Part shown: positions 33,952-46,379 of the stretch, piece by piece
Numbering within the stretch: the first letter of the stretch is position 1
Layout: each line of letters starts with the position of its first letter
Made by a program: the position numbers and the translations under genes
Assembly: GCA_024529925.1 (NCBI GenBank)
Contig: JAFEUB010000775.1
Location: 310,001 to 374,000, forward strand
DNA from: Ophthalmolycus amberensis
Lineage: Eukaryota; Chordata; Actinopteri; Perciformes; Zoarcidae
Direction of reading: 5' to 3'
DNA length: 64,000 nt
Notes under the pieces: model-generated
The model's database searches: none
What the model was told of the DNA's origin: nothing
The model's input: only the letters and a program-made list of their open reading frames with translations

Positions 33952-36900
33952 GCCGTCAACGTTCAACTGCAACAAATACTTTGCACTCACTCAAAACACA
34001 TTTAAAGGACTAAAGCAAAGAAACTGCTGTAGTAGCTCCCATTCTACAGGTTGAATAGCCAACATGTGTAAAATGATTTATATACTGAAATTGTATGATG
34101 CATACTTTCTCTTTATATAGAGTGATATATGATCGATGTCATCTGGGGAAAAATGGTGTTACACCGGGCTCAAACACATAGCTTTAAGTTTCAAGAGTTC
34201 TACACTATCCTCTGGCTTTCTCGCTGGTTTTAAAATAGGTCACAGTGCAGAAGCTTGCCACTGCAGCGCCGTCATCCCAAATCAGTGCCGATGCAACAGG
34301 CCGACACGGCAGTTCAAAGGAGTTCTGACATCGCTTGGGAAACTAATTGGCCATGCCTAAGCTGACTGCGCCTTTAGGGGTTTGTCTGTCTAATTGAGCT
34401 CAGGGTGTAGGAGAATTACAGGGGACGTACAGAGGGCAATAAATGGAAAACATCAACTGGTTTCCGAACACTGCACTGTTTCATCCTCGGGGGAAATAAA
34501 ACTGCTGACTGGAGATTTTGTCCAGGGCTGCATATCAAGTGTCTTTACAGCGCACGGCATGATACCACCATCCACCTGCGTACTATCGACTACGCACACC
34601 AGACAGATCAATTGCATCAAATCCCGCTCCCTCTATATTTGATGGATTTTCTTCAATACTGCAAAACAAACCACTCGCTGGAATAATGTCAAACACAAAA
34701 ACAGAAGTGTTTGTCTTGTAAATATCCATCATGAAAACAGAGATGCAAACCAGAGTTGCTGTCGTGAAATATAGTGAAATGATAGTGGAAGGCTGGATAG
34801 TGGGGACAAAGTGGCCAAACCTTTGTAGCCCTGCAGGTTGCATCTAGCAGCTCGAGGCTACTCTCATAACACACCTTAATCTCTAACCGAAGTGTCAACG
34901 GTCGAGTTGCATTGTGGGTAATGTAGGTGCCAAGTATGAAGGAAGGAAAACGTGTGGAATAAGAAAGCTCGATGGCTCTGCTGCGTTGATTTTAAATGAA
35001 TAAAACATTTACTATCATGTTTACAGTGTTATTTGTTCGTGTAGTTAAATTTGAAAGTGAGGTCATAAATAATTTTGTCTCAGTAAATAAAAATTAAGCA
35101 CTCATAGTAAAACTGACTGCGCAGCCTGTATTCCTTTTCATCAGTGATAGTGATCTTTCTCTAACACCGCAGTGGGGAGCAAAATTACTGGAATATAACA
35201 TGTTTTCACACAGACATCTGACTGTAAACCCTTTGAAATGTTGGCCCCCATCAAAGTGCCTTTGCTTTACAAGCTAAGCTTCCAGAGGCTCCAGAGCAAG
35301 CCGCACATGTAGAGTCTATTTCGTCCAGTTTGATCCTCAGCTAAAATTGAATTTGATTCATATTTTCAAACAAGGATAACTTCAAAGGCACGGTGCAGTT
35401 ATACAGGTCAGCATTATGAGTGAGCCGAGACTTTGAACGCAGGAAGTGCATGTTAATCAAAGCATGTTATGGTAATTCTGTAATTTTGTAGGACGAATGC
35501 CTCTTTTAAAAGGTGTGTTGTGTACCATTATTCCCCATATTCCGGAGGATTAATCAAGAGCATTGCAGCAAAATTTGTTCTTACAACAATTTCCCTCCCG
35601 CTGATGGCTTACAAGCAGCTGCTGGAGATGGGCCGTCTCTTTGAAGCTACACCCGCAAGATCAATCAAGAGAAATCTGAATCAAGTAGTAAGATAAGCCA
35701 TATAAGGTAGTCGAAGCAATAATATTCAAAATTCACAAGGAGTCCATGGTGGAAACTGTGATTCTTTTCAATGATAGCGCTCACTAAATGATGATCATTT
35801 AAATAATTTAGGCCGATAATTTAAAATTTAAATTTGTCTTTTATCAACCATAAAATCCATTACTAAGCCATTCATAATCAGATCGCCATAGGTCACTGGT
35901 GTAGCAAACATACAGCATAATTGATCAGGTAAATGGTACATTTTGCACACAAAGAGATGCACATGCAGTACATATAAACTGTGGACAGTGCATGATGGTA
36001 CATTGCCATCTGCTGGTAAAGAGGGCAACTTATTAGCCAGATAGCTAAGGTGATAAAGGATATACAGCCTCTTCTAATAAGCCACATTCAACGTATTCTC
36101 TTTTCCATTTACATTATTATTCTATTTAGTGCAACGAACCATTTAAAAAATGGCTATAAATTGCTCTCCTGCAGGTGGGTCATTGAACTGGTTTACAGAG
36201 ACAGTACATGCACACCTCACTGCTGTCCAACCATCCACACACACACCCGTGAATGCACACACACACACTACTCACCTGGATCAGAGAAAAACAATGTAAT
36301 CCGTTCAATCAAATGGACCGTTGCTTATAGGCCCAGGCTTGTGCCGTAAATCTGTTGTAACAGTTAAAGTGTCCCCTGTTGCTGTATAGCCATTACATCA
36401 GGTCAATAGATTAACATGAGACAACATTACAGTACAGACTGCAGGTAATTGATTTTCCTATTGTACATGCTTAAATGTTAATATATGTTTGAGTACATAA
36501 AATACAATATAATGAGTAATATTCAGGCTGCAAATTGAACATTAACAGTTAAACATCATATTTCAGAGAATTATTCAGACATGAGGGGTCGGAAAAAAGC
36601 TTTTTAGCCTGCACACGATTATAGTGATAACTTTTATAAGCATTCATAAGCCTCCTCCGTAATGGATGATCTATATCGGAGAGACGTTCACCTCTCCAGT
36701 GCCAATAGCTTTTATCCCTCTGCTATAGTCTGAATCAAAACTTAAATTGCCTGTCTCTCACTATCAGGTGAGAGCAACAATCTACATCATAAATCACCGT
36801 GGTACAACCCTAAAGTACCACTCCATTTCACAAGAGTATAGAACACCAGAAAATCTGCTTCTGTTGACACAGAGGAAAATCTGCCTTTGGCATTCATCTA

Positions 36901-37779
36901 CCTTTTAATCAATGGAATTACATCCGCTCGTTTAAATACCCTCTATGTCTCATGACAATGTATTTGATGATTCGCTGTCATATTTCTCAGTCGTTTTTCA
37001 TATTAAGTCATTCTTCATGTTGAAGGATTTAAGACATTTCATACAGTGCATTTATTGTACCCTGCTTGTTCGTCCTGCATTGTTATGGCACATATGGTCC
37101 AGAATGCCTCTTACGATTATCTTTAGGACGTCACAAAGCAAGATTAGAAGTGTCTGTTGATGTATGATGAGTAGTTACTCAGACACGTATTGTATTCAAA
37201 TGTTGCCATAAGAAACCGACTGAATCTGGTGATTTTTTTTTACACATGACCGTCTTGCTTTATACTGATCTATTGATCAGATATCAGGCTGCCCTTTAAA
37301 TGAATATCAGCTCTGCCAAAACAGTGGGATTACGCAGTAATAAAATCCATTTTTTCCTCTAAACTGAGACAGAGTGCTGCTTTTCTGCTGATTTGCTGAT
37401 TGTAGTTGAACTGTGCTCAATTATCAGCTATGTGAGCAGATTAGTCACAAGCAAATTAATGACAGACTCATTGACAGCACAATAGCAGGCTACTGTATGT
37501 CAAATCTCTGATTACATGATTATTATGTAATAATGAGAAAATGTGTAAATTGTTAATAAATTGTGGAGTTCATGAATGAAGAGCCAACAAGTGCCAATTA
37601 TATTCTTGTTCTTATCTTTGTAATGACTGCTTGTGAGTAGCATAACAGCACCTAGTAAACAAAGGGAATGAATGAATTATGTTCTGTTTCATGAGGGAAT
37701 AGACCAAGAGGCATACGATTATACCACAGTGCATGTTCTCTTAATCAGGGTAGGGTTAATAATCATAGGAGACACTTAC
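33789..37779 (-). other. nrxn2: nrxn2 intron (SS3 exon to LNS4)
   Basis: A 4-kb intron. It contains a long CA microsatellite close to the acceptor side (33,905-33,949) and a short broken CA run near 36,236-36,270. No further exon or named repeat seen. Confidence 0.75.
33905..33949. repeat. (CA)n microsatellite
   Basis: About 22 uninterrupted CA units (TG on the sense strand), starting roughly 115 bases upstream of the LNS4 acceptor at 33,788. Long TG/CA tracts near acceptors can influence exon inclusion, though no effect can be read from the sequence. Confidence 0.95.
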
Positions 37780-37806
37780 TGAGATTACAGTCTATCCTGA
37801 TACAAT
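37780..37806 (-). CDS. nrxn2: Neurexin-2 alternative microexon SS3 (27 nt, LNS4)
   Basis: A 27-nt, frame-preserving exon flanked by a strong polypyrimidine acceptor (CTCTCTCTCTCACCAG) and a consensus donor (GTAAGT). Joined in phase 1 between the LNS4 exons it encodes DCIRIDCNLS, giving VNLDCIRIDCNLSKGPE; skipping it gives VNLGKGPE. Both forms match known neurexin SS3 isoforms. The residues are closer to the mammalian neurexin-1 version (DCIRINCNSS) than to human neurexin-2 (DCLRVGCAPS), as I recall them. The exon is too short for ORF detection and was found from splice signals and phase. Family behaviour implies cassette use. Confidence 0.9.
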
Positions 37807-39113
37807 CTGGTGAGAGAGAGAGTGAGATGGTGAGGTTAAAAGAAAAAAGAAAACAGCATAAAAGAGGAGAATATTTCACATCCTTCAAGGTACATTCTGC
37901 AGAAAGTTCAGTGCTTTTCAGAGCCCACCATCCGGGGACAGGCTCGAGAGTCTAAACCGCCACTTTCCACCCTGTAGTGTGCATAACATTAGAAAAAAGA
38001 ATAGTGAGTGAAAGGAAAAGCTCAGCATGTGTCTGGCACTGCTGGTAGAACAATAGACCAGATCACAGTTGGGATCAATAAGAGTTTTATTGACCGTAAA
38101 AGTGGAGGTGCACCGGTAGTGTTTTTCGTGTTGGTTTCGGCTCAGCTACGGCTGCTTACATTCAGGCATCTGCAAATGAATTTGACTGTTTCAGATATTG
38201 CAACTGATTACTGATGCGAGCTCTTGGGTAATACAGAAAACCTGCACTGCTGTGAGCTAAATCGTCTAAAAGAGATAACAAAAAATGGAACCTGTGCTGG
38301 AATTTTGGTATTTTGGATTTTTATACTCAATAAAGCACCTAAAAGCCTTTCACCCAAAAGAGCATAATTAATTTACTTTAAAGATCAAGTGAGAGCAGCT
38401 AAAAAACAATCCTCAAATTAGTGCAATTACTGGGATTATGCAGAATTTGCAATAAATATATTTTCCTGTGGGATCTAATCATCTCAGTTTTTTGACATGT
38501 GCAATATCACTTCTTGTATTATATTTATTTAAGTCAGCCTACATGTATTCATACTGTAAGTGATGCAGACATTAATGTGATTGATTAATTTCACTGATAC
38601 TACTGAGAAGGTCATTTATGTGTAATTTAAAGTGTCTAAGGGGTATTTACTCTTCTACCAATGCACCTCTACTCAAAAGCCCAAACCTTGATCTGTCTTC
38701 ACTCTTAAACTCAAAGTGCTGCTCACTGAAATGATCCAGTCTCTTTCTGCAGGTCTGATGGAAATATATTTTCCAAGTTAAATACAGAGGAAAAGGGCGA
38801 TTTGCACAACCTGCAGCCACAATTAACGTTACACCATGAAAATGATGACCCCAGCCCAAATATGATGCTTTGTTAAATTTTACACAAGTCTACTTCAACT
38901 ACTACCTTCTAAATACAGCTGCAATATTCACATTTCTATTCTCAAAGTTGAGTCGCCCACTCATCATTTCCATGTTCTGAATAATGAAACCAATTTATCC
39001 AACTGCACATGAATATATCGGTGTAAGTCATGTGGCTGAGGTGTGCTCTCAAGCTGTCAACCATCACAGAGCAGTGGATAGAGACAACCAGAGACCAGAG
39101 TGACTTTCTGCAA

Positions 39114-39147
39114 GTGTGTGTGTATGTGTGTGTGTGTGTGTGTGTGA
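39114..39147. repeat. (GT)n microsatellite
   Basis: GT run of about 16 units with a single TA interruption, running into a short GA tract. Confidence 0.95.
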
Positions 39148-39395
39148 GAGAGAAAAAGTGTGTGTCCATCACTGGCACCCTCTGTTCAGTGAAGCGACTC
39201 TAAACTGGACAGGCCAGTAAATGTGAGGGGAGGGAACTACTATGGTCACATCTATGGTGTGAGCGGTCTAAGTGGTAATATCTCAGAGTAATGGCGGATC
39301 TGGTCTCTGACTGCCTTCTCCTTGAACTGCAGACAAGCCATTGAAGGGCTGAAAGAGCCGAGACGGTCAGATGAGACCTGACCACTGGATGAACT

Positions 39396-39433
<38 letters not shown>
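39396..39433. repeat. (GA)n microsatellite
   Basis: GA run of about 18 units with one CA interruption near 39,406. Confidence 0.95.
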
Positions 39434-39437
<4 letters not shown>

Positions 39438-39689
39438 CAGAATATGCATACACACCTACAGTTGTTTAAAAAGACATTGAATCTCTTGAGTTTTATACCT
39501 ATTTGTATTCAAAAATTACTTCTTTGAATTGTTTTTGAAGATTTATTTAACATTTAGATACAGCTTCCCTGTAGCCAAATGGTAAATAATTGTGTTACAA
39601 GCAAAAACAAAATGTCCGAAGTAAACCCTGGATGACTGAAAGGAAAATATTTATCACATGCATTACTGAGCTTTAGAGGTAGTGGTGGA

Positions 39690-39990
39690 TTTTGTTGCCA
39701 TCTGACAGGCTATCTGTCTCCCCTGGTTTCCGGTCCTTATGCTAAGCTAAGCTAAACCTCTGCTGGGTTATACTTCATGGACAGATATGAGAGTAGAATC
39801 AATCTTTTCATCTAACTTTCCCCCAGGAAGTGAAAAAGCGCATTCCTAAAAGGTTAAAATATCTATTTAAACCCCATCCATAGATTGACCACTTTATTAT
39901 TTGCTGGTATAAGGAAACCAAAGTTTATTTGGCAAAAAGAGATACAAATAAATAGTTGAGGAGAATATTCCTTACCCAAACTATTCCATA
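39690..39990 (+). repeat. Dispersed fish repeat (TGCTAAGCTAAGCTAA type)
   Basis: Contains CCGGTCCTTATGCTAAGCTA, AGCTAAACCTCTGCTGGGTT, GACAGATATGAGAGTAGAAT, CAATCTTTTCATCTAACTTT and CAGGAAGTGAAAAAGCGCAT, then a terminal AGGAGAATATTCC. I recognise this order as one of the most frequent SINE or MITE-like repeats in spiny-rayed fish. It is non-coding. Confidence 0.65.
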
Positions 39991-40297
39991 TGTCCATATT
40001 TCATTATGTTACCCCCTTGATTTGAAACTGACCATTCATTAATCGGGTTAAATAAAATTGCACTGAATAAATCTGACATAACCACCATCAGTCTCTGAAA
40101 AATTACAAATAAATTCTAGCAACATGCAAAAGGTTCAAGGGATGCGCTGATCTTTTTAAGCAACTGTAGTTATTGTGTATGAAGATGAATATGGGAGAGT
40201 CAGAGACAAAACTAATACCATGAGAACTCTAGCTTGGTGACTCGCCCTTAAAAGGTCAACTGGTATTATCTGCCCGTATTTGCCGCAGCAGCATTAC

Positions 40298-40501
40298 CCA
40301 GGTTCACAGTGAGTTTCACTCTGCCTCCGTCCAGCTCCAGACGCAGGGTGTCGGCTGACTGCTGAGAGGTGCTGGCCATCAGTAGGCCAAAGGCCCTCTG
40401 GGACATGAAGCGGAGGGACACATCCTCGGCCTCTGTGTGTAGCGTCCTTGGCATCACCACCTTTAGATACATGCTGCCGTCATAGCTCACCATGGTGGCC
40501 T
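40298..40501 (-). CDS. nrxn2: Neurexin-2 alpha exon: start of LNS4
   Basis: The 204-nt exon (phase 1 to phase 1; acceptor CCGTAG, donor CCTGG followed by GTAATG) encodes EATMVSYDGSMYLKVVMPRT, LHTEAEDVSLRFMSQRAFGL and SADTLRLELDGGRVKLTVNL. This is the first half of LNS4, where alpha-specific calcium-dependent ligand sites lie in the family. The exon ends exactly where SS3 is inserted. The donor has a weaker +3 to +6 (AATG), which fits a site of alternative splicing. The start ATMVSYDG differs from the usual ATVLSYDG. Confidence 0.96.
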
Positions 40502-41236
40502 CTACGGATTTCGGGAAGAGGAAGCGTTAGCAGACATTGAACCCCAGAGGGAATCACAACACTTACATTAAAAACACAAAGTGGCATTTACGGAATGAAA
40601 CCTGAATTTGAGCTTATCTCCGGTAGGGCATGATATCATTTTAGATTGCAGTTTTCATCAGTCGCACCAGATGGCAGAAAAAGCCTGGAGCATGTGGAGA
40701 CAGCGGCGAGATTACAGCGGCAATCAAATTTCTGAAGGATTTATACCCATCATAGTGCAATACAAGAGGGATTTTCATACATCCCTCATTCTATTAGCTT
40801 TTACTGTTAGCCAATGGATCTGCGTAATTTGGCCTCTCTGTGAGAAAACCATCTGCATGGTAAATGCAGAGTGATTCAGGCCGAATGACTCTGTCGAGGC
40901 ACCACTGCATTTCTAATGACACACTCACAGCACTGGCACACTGGCAACCTCATGATACTGATCATTCATTAATAAATCACCATATATATATATGAACTAA
41001 AAGGGCTACTTTCAGTTGAGAGCACTCCACTCTTGAATAGGTGTGTCATTATACAGTATGTAGATGATCATACTGCAGTTGCAAATTAAATTCTTATTGT
41101 TTGGGAGACCTGAGCATCAAGGCACTTTCCAGCCACTACACAGCTAACTTAATAAATAAAATACCAGCCAAAGTGTGATAAAAGCTTTGCAGCAGCATTT
41201 TGAAGTCACTTCTCCTCCCCACCCACTAACTCTTAC
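40502..41236 (-). other. nrxn2: nrxn2 intron (EGF-B to LNS4)
   Basis: A 0.73-kb intron; nothing else recognised in it. The short plus-strand frame at 40,608-40,874 has no domain. Confidence 0.75.
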
Positions 41237-41620
41237 CCTTCTCACAGCTGGGACCTAGGTAGCCAGTACCATCGCAGTCACAGATGTGGCGGTTCCAGCC
41301 CTCTCTGCAGTGTCCCCCGTTGGCACATGTGTCTCTGGCACACCTGACATGAGTCTCTCTGGTGCAGAAGCTGCTGACACCTGTGGCGCTCTGAACCTCC
41401 GCCAGCCTCCACAGGTTACGGCTCTGTCCGTCAATAAAGAGGTCCCTCACACAGCCCACGTAGCCGAGGCTGAGGGAGGCGGTCCACACCTCAGGGGGGA
41501 GCATGAGGGCATGGCGATCCTCAGGTAAACCGCCAAGATACATGTCCCCATCTAGGTCAAGGATCTCACTGCCTTCATTAGCAGAAAAGGGGACGCTCTT
41601 GCTGTTCACGGAGATGAAGC
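41237..41620 (-). CDS. nrxn2: Neurexin-2 alpha exon: end of LNS3 and EGF-B
   Basis: The 384-nt exon, phase 1 in and out (acceptor CACCCGACAG, donor AAGG followed by GTAAGA), encodes the last third of LNS3 (GFISVNSKSVPF, SEILDLDGDMYLGGLPED, GYVGCVRDLFIDGQSRN). EGF-B follows, with CTRETHVRC, ANGGHCREGWNRHICDCDGT and GYLGPSCEK. The EGF-B cysteine pattern is complete. EGF-B joins the LNS2-LNS3 and LNS4-LNS5 modules of alpha-neurexin. The reading frame is intact across the exon. Confidence 0.96.
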
Positions 41621-42287
41621 CTGTCGGGTGGGCAGTGAGTCAATTTGTACTTACACAACGTTTTTGTTGCAGAAAATGAAGACAGGTGTGTGTGGGCTGT
41701 GCTAAGTGAGAAGTGAGAACAGACTGTGACATTGAGGAAGTGGGCATAAGTCCCTGCTTCTTTTAAAGAGTGTGGATTTAGAAGCTGTACTGACAGTCCT
41801 GAGGAGGTGATTTTATGAGCAAAAGCAGGAGCTGAAACTAAAACTTGCTCCGGAAAAGTTAAGAAATCTGCATCGTCATATTAGCCTGCTTGAGAAGGAA
41901 TATATTTAAAGAAATGTGTAGGAAGGAGTAGAAGGAACTGTGTGTATTTTGGCTTCTACTAATAAGGCAGACATTTGGATTATACTAATAAGGCCCAATT
42001 TGAAGTAGGTGACTGAATAATTGGCCACTTGTGAAATAGGTTAACACAGATTTCAAAATGTCATACATAGATTACAGCATCTCAAAATATCATCGTAATT
42101 AAAACCTAATATGCATGCATGTTTCAGTGTGGTGAATAAAAAGCAAGAGCGTGCCGATGTGACTGAATCCATGCCGGCATATGGCGGTTTCACAGCTCTG
42201 CTCCACAGCTAAATCAGGAATAAAACACAGTAACAGAAGCAGACAGAAGGCTTCCCCTGCCCTCACAAATACACACAATTCTCTTAC
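41621..42287 (-). other. nrxn2: nrxn2 intron within LNS3
   Basis: A 0.67-kb intron with clear donor (GTAAGAGAATT) and acceptor. No other feature. Confidence 0.75.
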
Positions 42288-42718
42288 CGTTTCGCCCCCG
42301 CCTCTGGAAGTCCACACGGCACCACTCGCCATCATCGAGCCTCTGGGCACTGGCTTTCATCTTGATGCTGCCAGAGCCCATATCCATGACCAGGTAAAGA
42401 AATCCATCCAGCAGCTCTATGGCGAAGAAGTCGGCCCTGGGCTTCTTGTCGGGCTGCGTGCCCTGCAGACTGCCGTGGCTGAACAGCAGCAGGCCGATGG
42501 GCTCTGTGGTGCGGAAGTCAAAAGATATGGCGCCCGTCTTCTTCGTGTTCCACCTGGGCAATGTCAAGTAGGCAGACGGCGTGTCGAAGGTGACCGGCTC
42601 CAGGGCTTCCACATCCTCGCAGCTGAATTTCAGGTCACCAGTGGATACTAATCTTTGGGTCTTGCTGTTCAGCCAGTCGTGACAGACCCAGTCTAAACTC
42701 ATTATTCCTGTAGACCAC
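42288..42718 (-). CDS. nrxn2: Neurexin-2 alpha exon: end of LNS2 and start of LNS3, with a +1 frameshift
   Basis: After a good acceptor (CTCTCTTAATCACTAG) the exon opens in phase 0 with VVYRNNEFRLGLSRLAEQQD and PKISIH, the counterpart of the family's VVYKNND..LELSRLAK..GDPKMKIHG. Directly after, the frame shifts: GDLKFSCEDVEALEPVTFDT, LTLPRWNTKKTGAISFDFRT, ADFFAIELLDGFLYLVMDMG and DGEWCRVDFQRRGRNG are in another frame. The break is at about 42,637-42,641, with one extra base (best candidate 42,640) between the CAC and GGT codons. Exon length agrees: phase 0 in and phase 1 out require 430 bases, and 431 are present. Read as printed, a TGA follows three codons after the shift. No homopolymer is there. 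VVYRNNEFRLGLSRL also differs from the usual VVYKNNDFKLELSRL at several positions. Confidence 0.92.
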
Positions 42719-45239
42719 CTAGTGATTAAGAGAGATGTTGTGGTGAGATGACAGCTGGAGAGAGCAATATATTCAGTGCAAAGGTTGAATTTTACTCATC
42801 AATAAATATTAGAATCAATATTACACAGCAGCATTCACAAGGACACGCCGCAGACAAACGGCGAATCGTCCCTGGACTCAGAGCTCAGATATTAAATGTC
42901 CTGACGATTTCATTTCCAGAGGTCTGTCCAATAACCTGGCACCTTTAATTAAACAGATCTAGAGGCACTTGATAAAAGAATCACATCTCGCCGAGATTGT
43001 GAACTGAAGGCATTGTATTTTACAGCCACTCAAACAAAAACCAAAAAGGCAGCAAGCGCTGGAATGCTTTTGACAATCGGGAAATGCGTTTAGATGTAGA
43101 TGCAAAAACAAAACGTTTACATTTTAGACATTTAGCTGAGTCACTAAGGAACGTACAATGGGTCTGACGGTAGAATAATCTTACATTCGAAGAGGAGGAA
43201 TCACAGTCATAGCACCCTACACAAAAGCAAATAATTATATGTGCTTATACTAAGTGAAACCGGGAGAGATCAAGTCCAAGCAGAGATGGTGGGTGGCAGA
43301 AAGCCACAACACACAATTCAGTATTTAAATAGGTAAATTTAGATGTAAAAGGGCACAAACTGAACAAACATTGCTCAGCTCACGATGCAGATACATCTGA
43401 ACAGTGGTAAAAACAAATCTGATCATACACTCTGGCTGAAGTGAACACACAACAGACCCCCTTCTGTCTTTGAGGAATATCAGGCTATTTATTTAGAAAT
43501 TCAGATCAATCACAGGAAACGGAGAGCAATACAAAAACCTGTTTGAAGATCTCTACTTACGCGACATACAAACCTGCCTGTTTGTCCTGAAAGCATACTT
43601 CACTGTAGTGCCTGTGCGGGCTTCTCTGTGCCGTTATTGTATTATTTTCTACTTCCATTCTGGGTTCATCAATATGCACAGCAGGAGACAGCAATCCTTG
43701 TCTCATTTTGTATCAGTTGTAAGTCACCCCGAGCCCAATGTTATCTGCCACATCACTCGGTGACCAGTCACAGCCTGAGGTGACACACCACACTGCACCG
43801 AGGACTAACGGCAGAGCCGAGAGGCAATTTGAGCCAATATCACACTTCACACTGCCTCAGTGTGACTAATTAAGCAGGGAAATCAGATGGTGAAACTGAC
43901 CATCGAGAAATGAGTGTAACAGGCACATTTTAAATGGGAAGACAGTCAATCAAGGCACCTATACAAAGCGGAACAGTGCGCTATAGCAGGAACATACAGA
44001 TATTGTTTACGACTAAGAACCCCACATCTAACAGAAATACAGAGCTGGCTACGAAAAGGCACACTGTGACCTCTGCAGGGCTATTACATAAGCCAGGGGA
44101 CGATACAGGAAGTGGAATCATATTTCACCAATTCAGACGCCTGTTGTATGTGACAAGGATGACAGAGTGTCCCGAAACGGCAGAATCAAGCTCCTGTAGT
44201 GTCGATTGACAAAACCCTTATGTCTTTTATGCTCAAGTGGTGAAGAATAACAGCAGTCTGACAATGAAGACCTTCTCTGTTGCTAACAGCCGTGAGAGCA
44301 CATTCTTCATAACCATATTGGCTACAATCTTTGAAGCATTAAAGCAGACGGACCTAATGATGCAGTGTGCGATATACTGTGGGCACACATACTCCGGACC
44401 AATAACCTGGTGACTTCAAAGACAAATGAATCTCTCCTTGCTAGTTGTGGTAGTCGTGACACTCGTCTGTAAGTGGCCATTATTTTCCTGTACCTGATGA
44501 ACCCGATGGCCTCTACCCAGCAGCACTCGCATCTATTAACATGTAACTTCTTGGGAGATTAGTCATGGCCCAAACTCTCTACGATCAATAAAATAAGACA
44601 GGTATGCTTCTAGAATATGTATTCTATAAGCAGTGCATCTATTTGGTCACTTTTCTTTCCTGTATGGTTGAATTCTTTCCATTCACAGCCGAGCTTTGTT
44701 CCCGTACTTCATCACCAAACTCGGAGCTCTGGCTTTGACTGACCCGTCTCTGAACTTGCTTCCTGGATCTCTAGGCAGTGCGGATCCCATTTGATCAGCA
44801 CTGCCTCTGCCAACGCTCGCCCTCATTACTGGGACTTTCCGGGTTTGTCATCCCATAGACTTTTTATCCCGTCATCCTCTCCCCTGCATTCACTACAGTA
44901 CATCTGTGTGACTATGCACAGCAGTAGTAGGTCTAAACACCACCACCAGCCGCACCACCCACAGAGCGGGGGTTGCAGCATTGGCAGGGTGCTGGGACAA
45001 TAACCTGTACATAAATAACATCTAATTTTCATTCAGAGTATTCACACTGCAGGGTATTTATGCATAAACTCCGTTTGAAAACATTCAGTTAATGCTTGAG
45101 TGTTTTAAAATGTTCATGCCATGTGATTTATTAAAACGAAAACAAATACACATTCACTTACTGACTTTAATGCACAAAATTAAACTGATTTTCAGATTTT
45201 CACAAGGAAATGCAACAGCCCAAAACACATTTTACCAAC

Positions 45240-45700
45240 ATGCTGGCAGCTCTCTGAGGCTGTACTTAAGTCACGCGGTGCTCTGAGCAGAATACTAACA
45301 TATGCATGCTGACATGCTTAGCAGGTATTATTCACCAGGTTCAATATCTTAGTTAGCATGCTCATATTTATGATTAGCTTTAAAGCTGAAGCTGATTATT
45401 CGTTTTGCAGGTATTTTACCATGCAAAAACAAAAGTACTGGTCAAATGTAGCTTTTAGCAAATTTGACGGCAATCCATCTACGTAATAGTTTTTGAGACA
45501 TTTCACTCAAAACCACCAATAAAATCCTATATATCAAACGTCAGGGGGTCAAAGTCTGTATGAGTTCACCTTTGGGGCGCCACAAATGTCTGTCAGGATT
45601 CCAAGGCAAGCCATCCAATAGTATCTTAGATATTTCAGTCAAAGCCAACAGACCGACCAGTCGATAGAGTCATTCCTCGTGCCCTGCGTAGCTAAGCAGA
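45240..45700 (-). repeat. Dispersed fish repeat (TTAGTTAGCATGCT ... GGCGCCACAAATG type)
   Basis: Contains CTCTCTGAGGCTGTACTTAA, ATATCTTAGTTAGCATGCTC, TTTTGAGACATTTCACTCAA, CAGGGGGTCAAAGTCTGTAT, AAGGCAAGCCATCCAATAGT and CAACAGACCGACCAG. I recognise this as a highly repeated non-coding element of spiny-rayed fish. Orientation is tentative. Confidence 0.65.
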
Positions 45701-46357
45701 TGATGTAAACAAATTGTCCGTAACTTCTCTTTCTATGTGTTGTGCGTGAACTTTGAAACACAGATTACTTATTTTAGACACCAGTGCAGCTGTCTGAGGG
45801 TTTCAGTTCCCCACCATGAATACGTTCTGTGACTGCACAAACTCGATGCTTTGTGGTTCGAGCTTGGCAAGTGAAAGTGCTTTGTTGATTGGGTTCCAAT
45901 AAGAATCTAAAAAAAGTAATCTTTGTATGATAGTTCTGGCAGAGCACTGAAGTGAAGCACAAAGTCTCCATCAATATTCAAATAAGTCAACGATCTACTT
46001 TTAAGCAGACTATATGACATTCTTTATAATTCTCCAATCTCTCACTTTCACACATACTCTAAACTTTAAAGAAGCTGCTGCTTGTTATACTTTGCTCCAA
46101 CTTGCTGCTGCTGTTACTAGCTTAGTCAGGCTATTTCTACTCTGTTTGCCTTGTGCATCCTCTAAGTGATGCTTCTGTTCTGTCCTTGGTGCATTGTACT
46201 CCCTGCTGAATCCCATGCAGCTGGATTTAATGGGGATCAAGAGCGGAGCCTGATAACAGTTTAGAAGCATTTATGAAATAAATGGTCTTATATCCTTTGA
46301 CGCAAGTGTCTCTGCCAAGAAAACTAATTTGTTTGCGCCGGGTATTGACAATTGAAA

Positions 46358-46379
46358 ATATATATATATATATATATAC
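46358..46379. repeat. (AT)n microsatellite
   Basis: About 11 AT units in intron sequence. Confidence 0.95.

Larger units (their letters stand above)
37807..40297 (-). other. nrxn2: nrxn2 intron (LNS4 first exon to SS3)
   Basis: A 2.5-kb intron containing the two microsatellites and the dispersed repeat listed at 39.1-40.0 kb. The remainder (37,850-39,100) shows no exon. Confidence 0.75.

Noticed and set aside
33486..34013. Plus-strand ORF of 175 residues
   Set aside because: It is antisense to two neurexin exons and then runs through the CA microsatellite; no domain.
42181..42651. Plus-strand ORF of 156 residues
   Set aside because: It is the antisense shadow of the conserved LNS3 exon.
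43555..43595. Splice-like acceptor and donor pair enclosing 26 nt
   Set aside because: The length would break the frame and the translation does not resemble neurexin.
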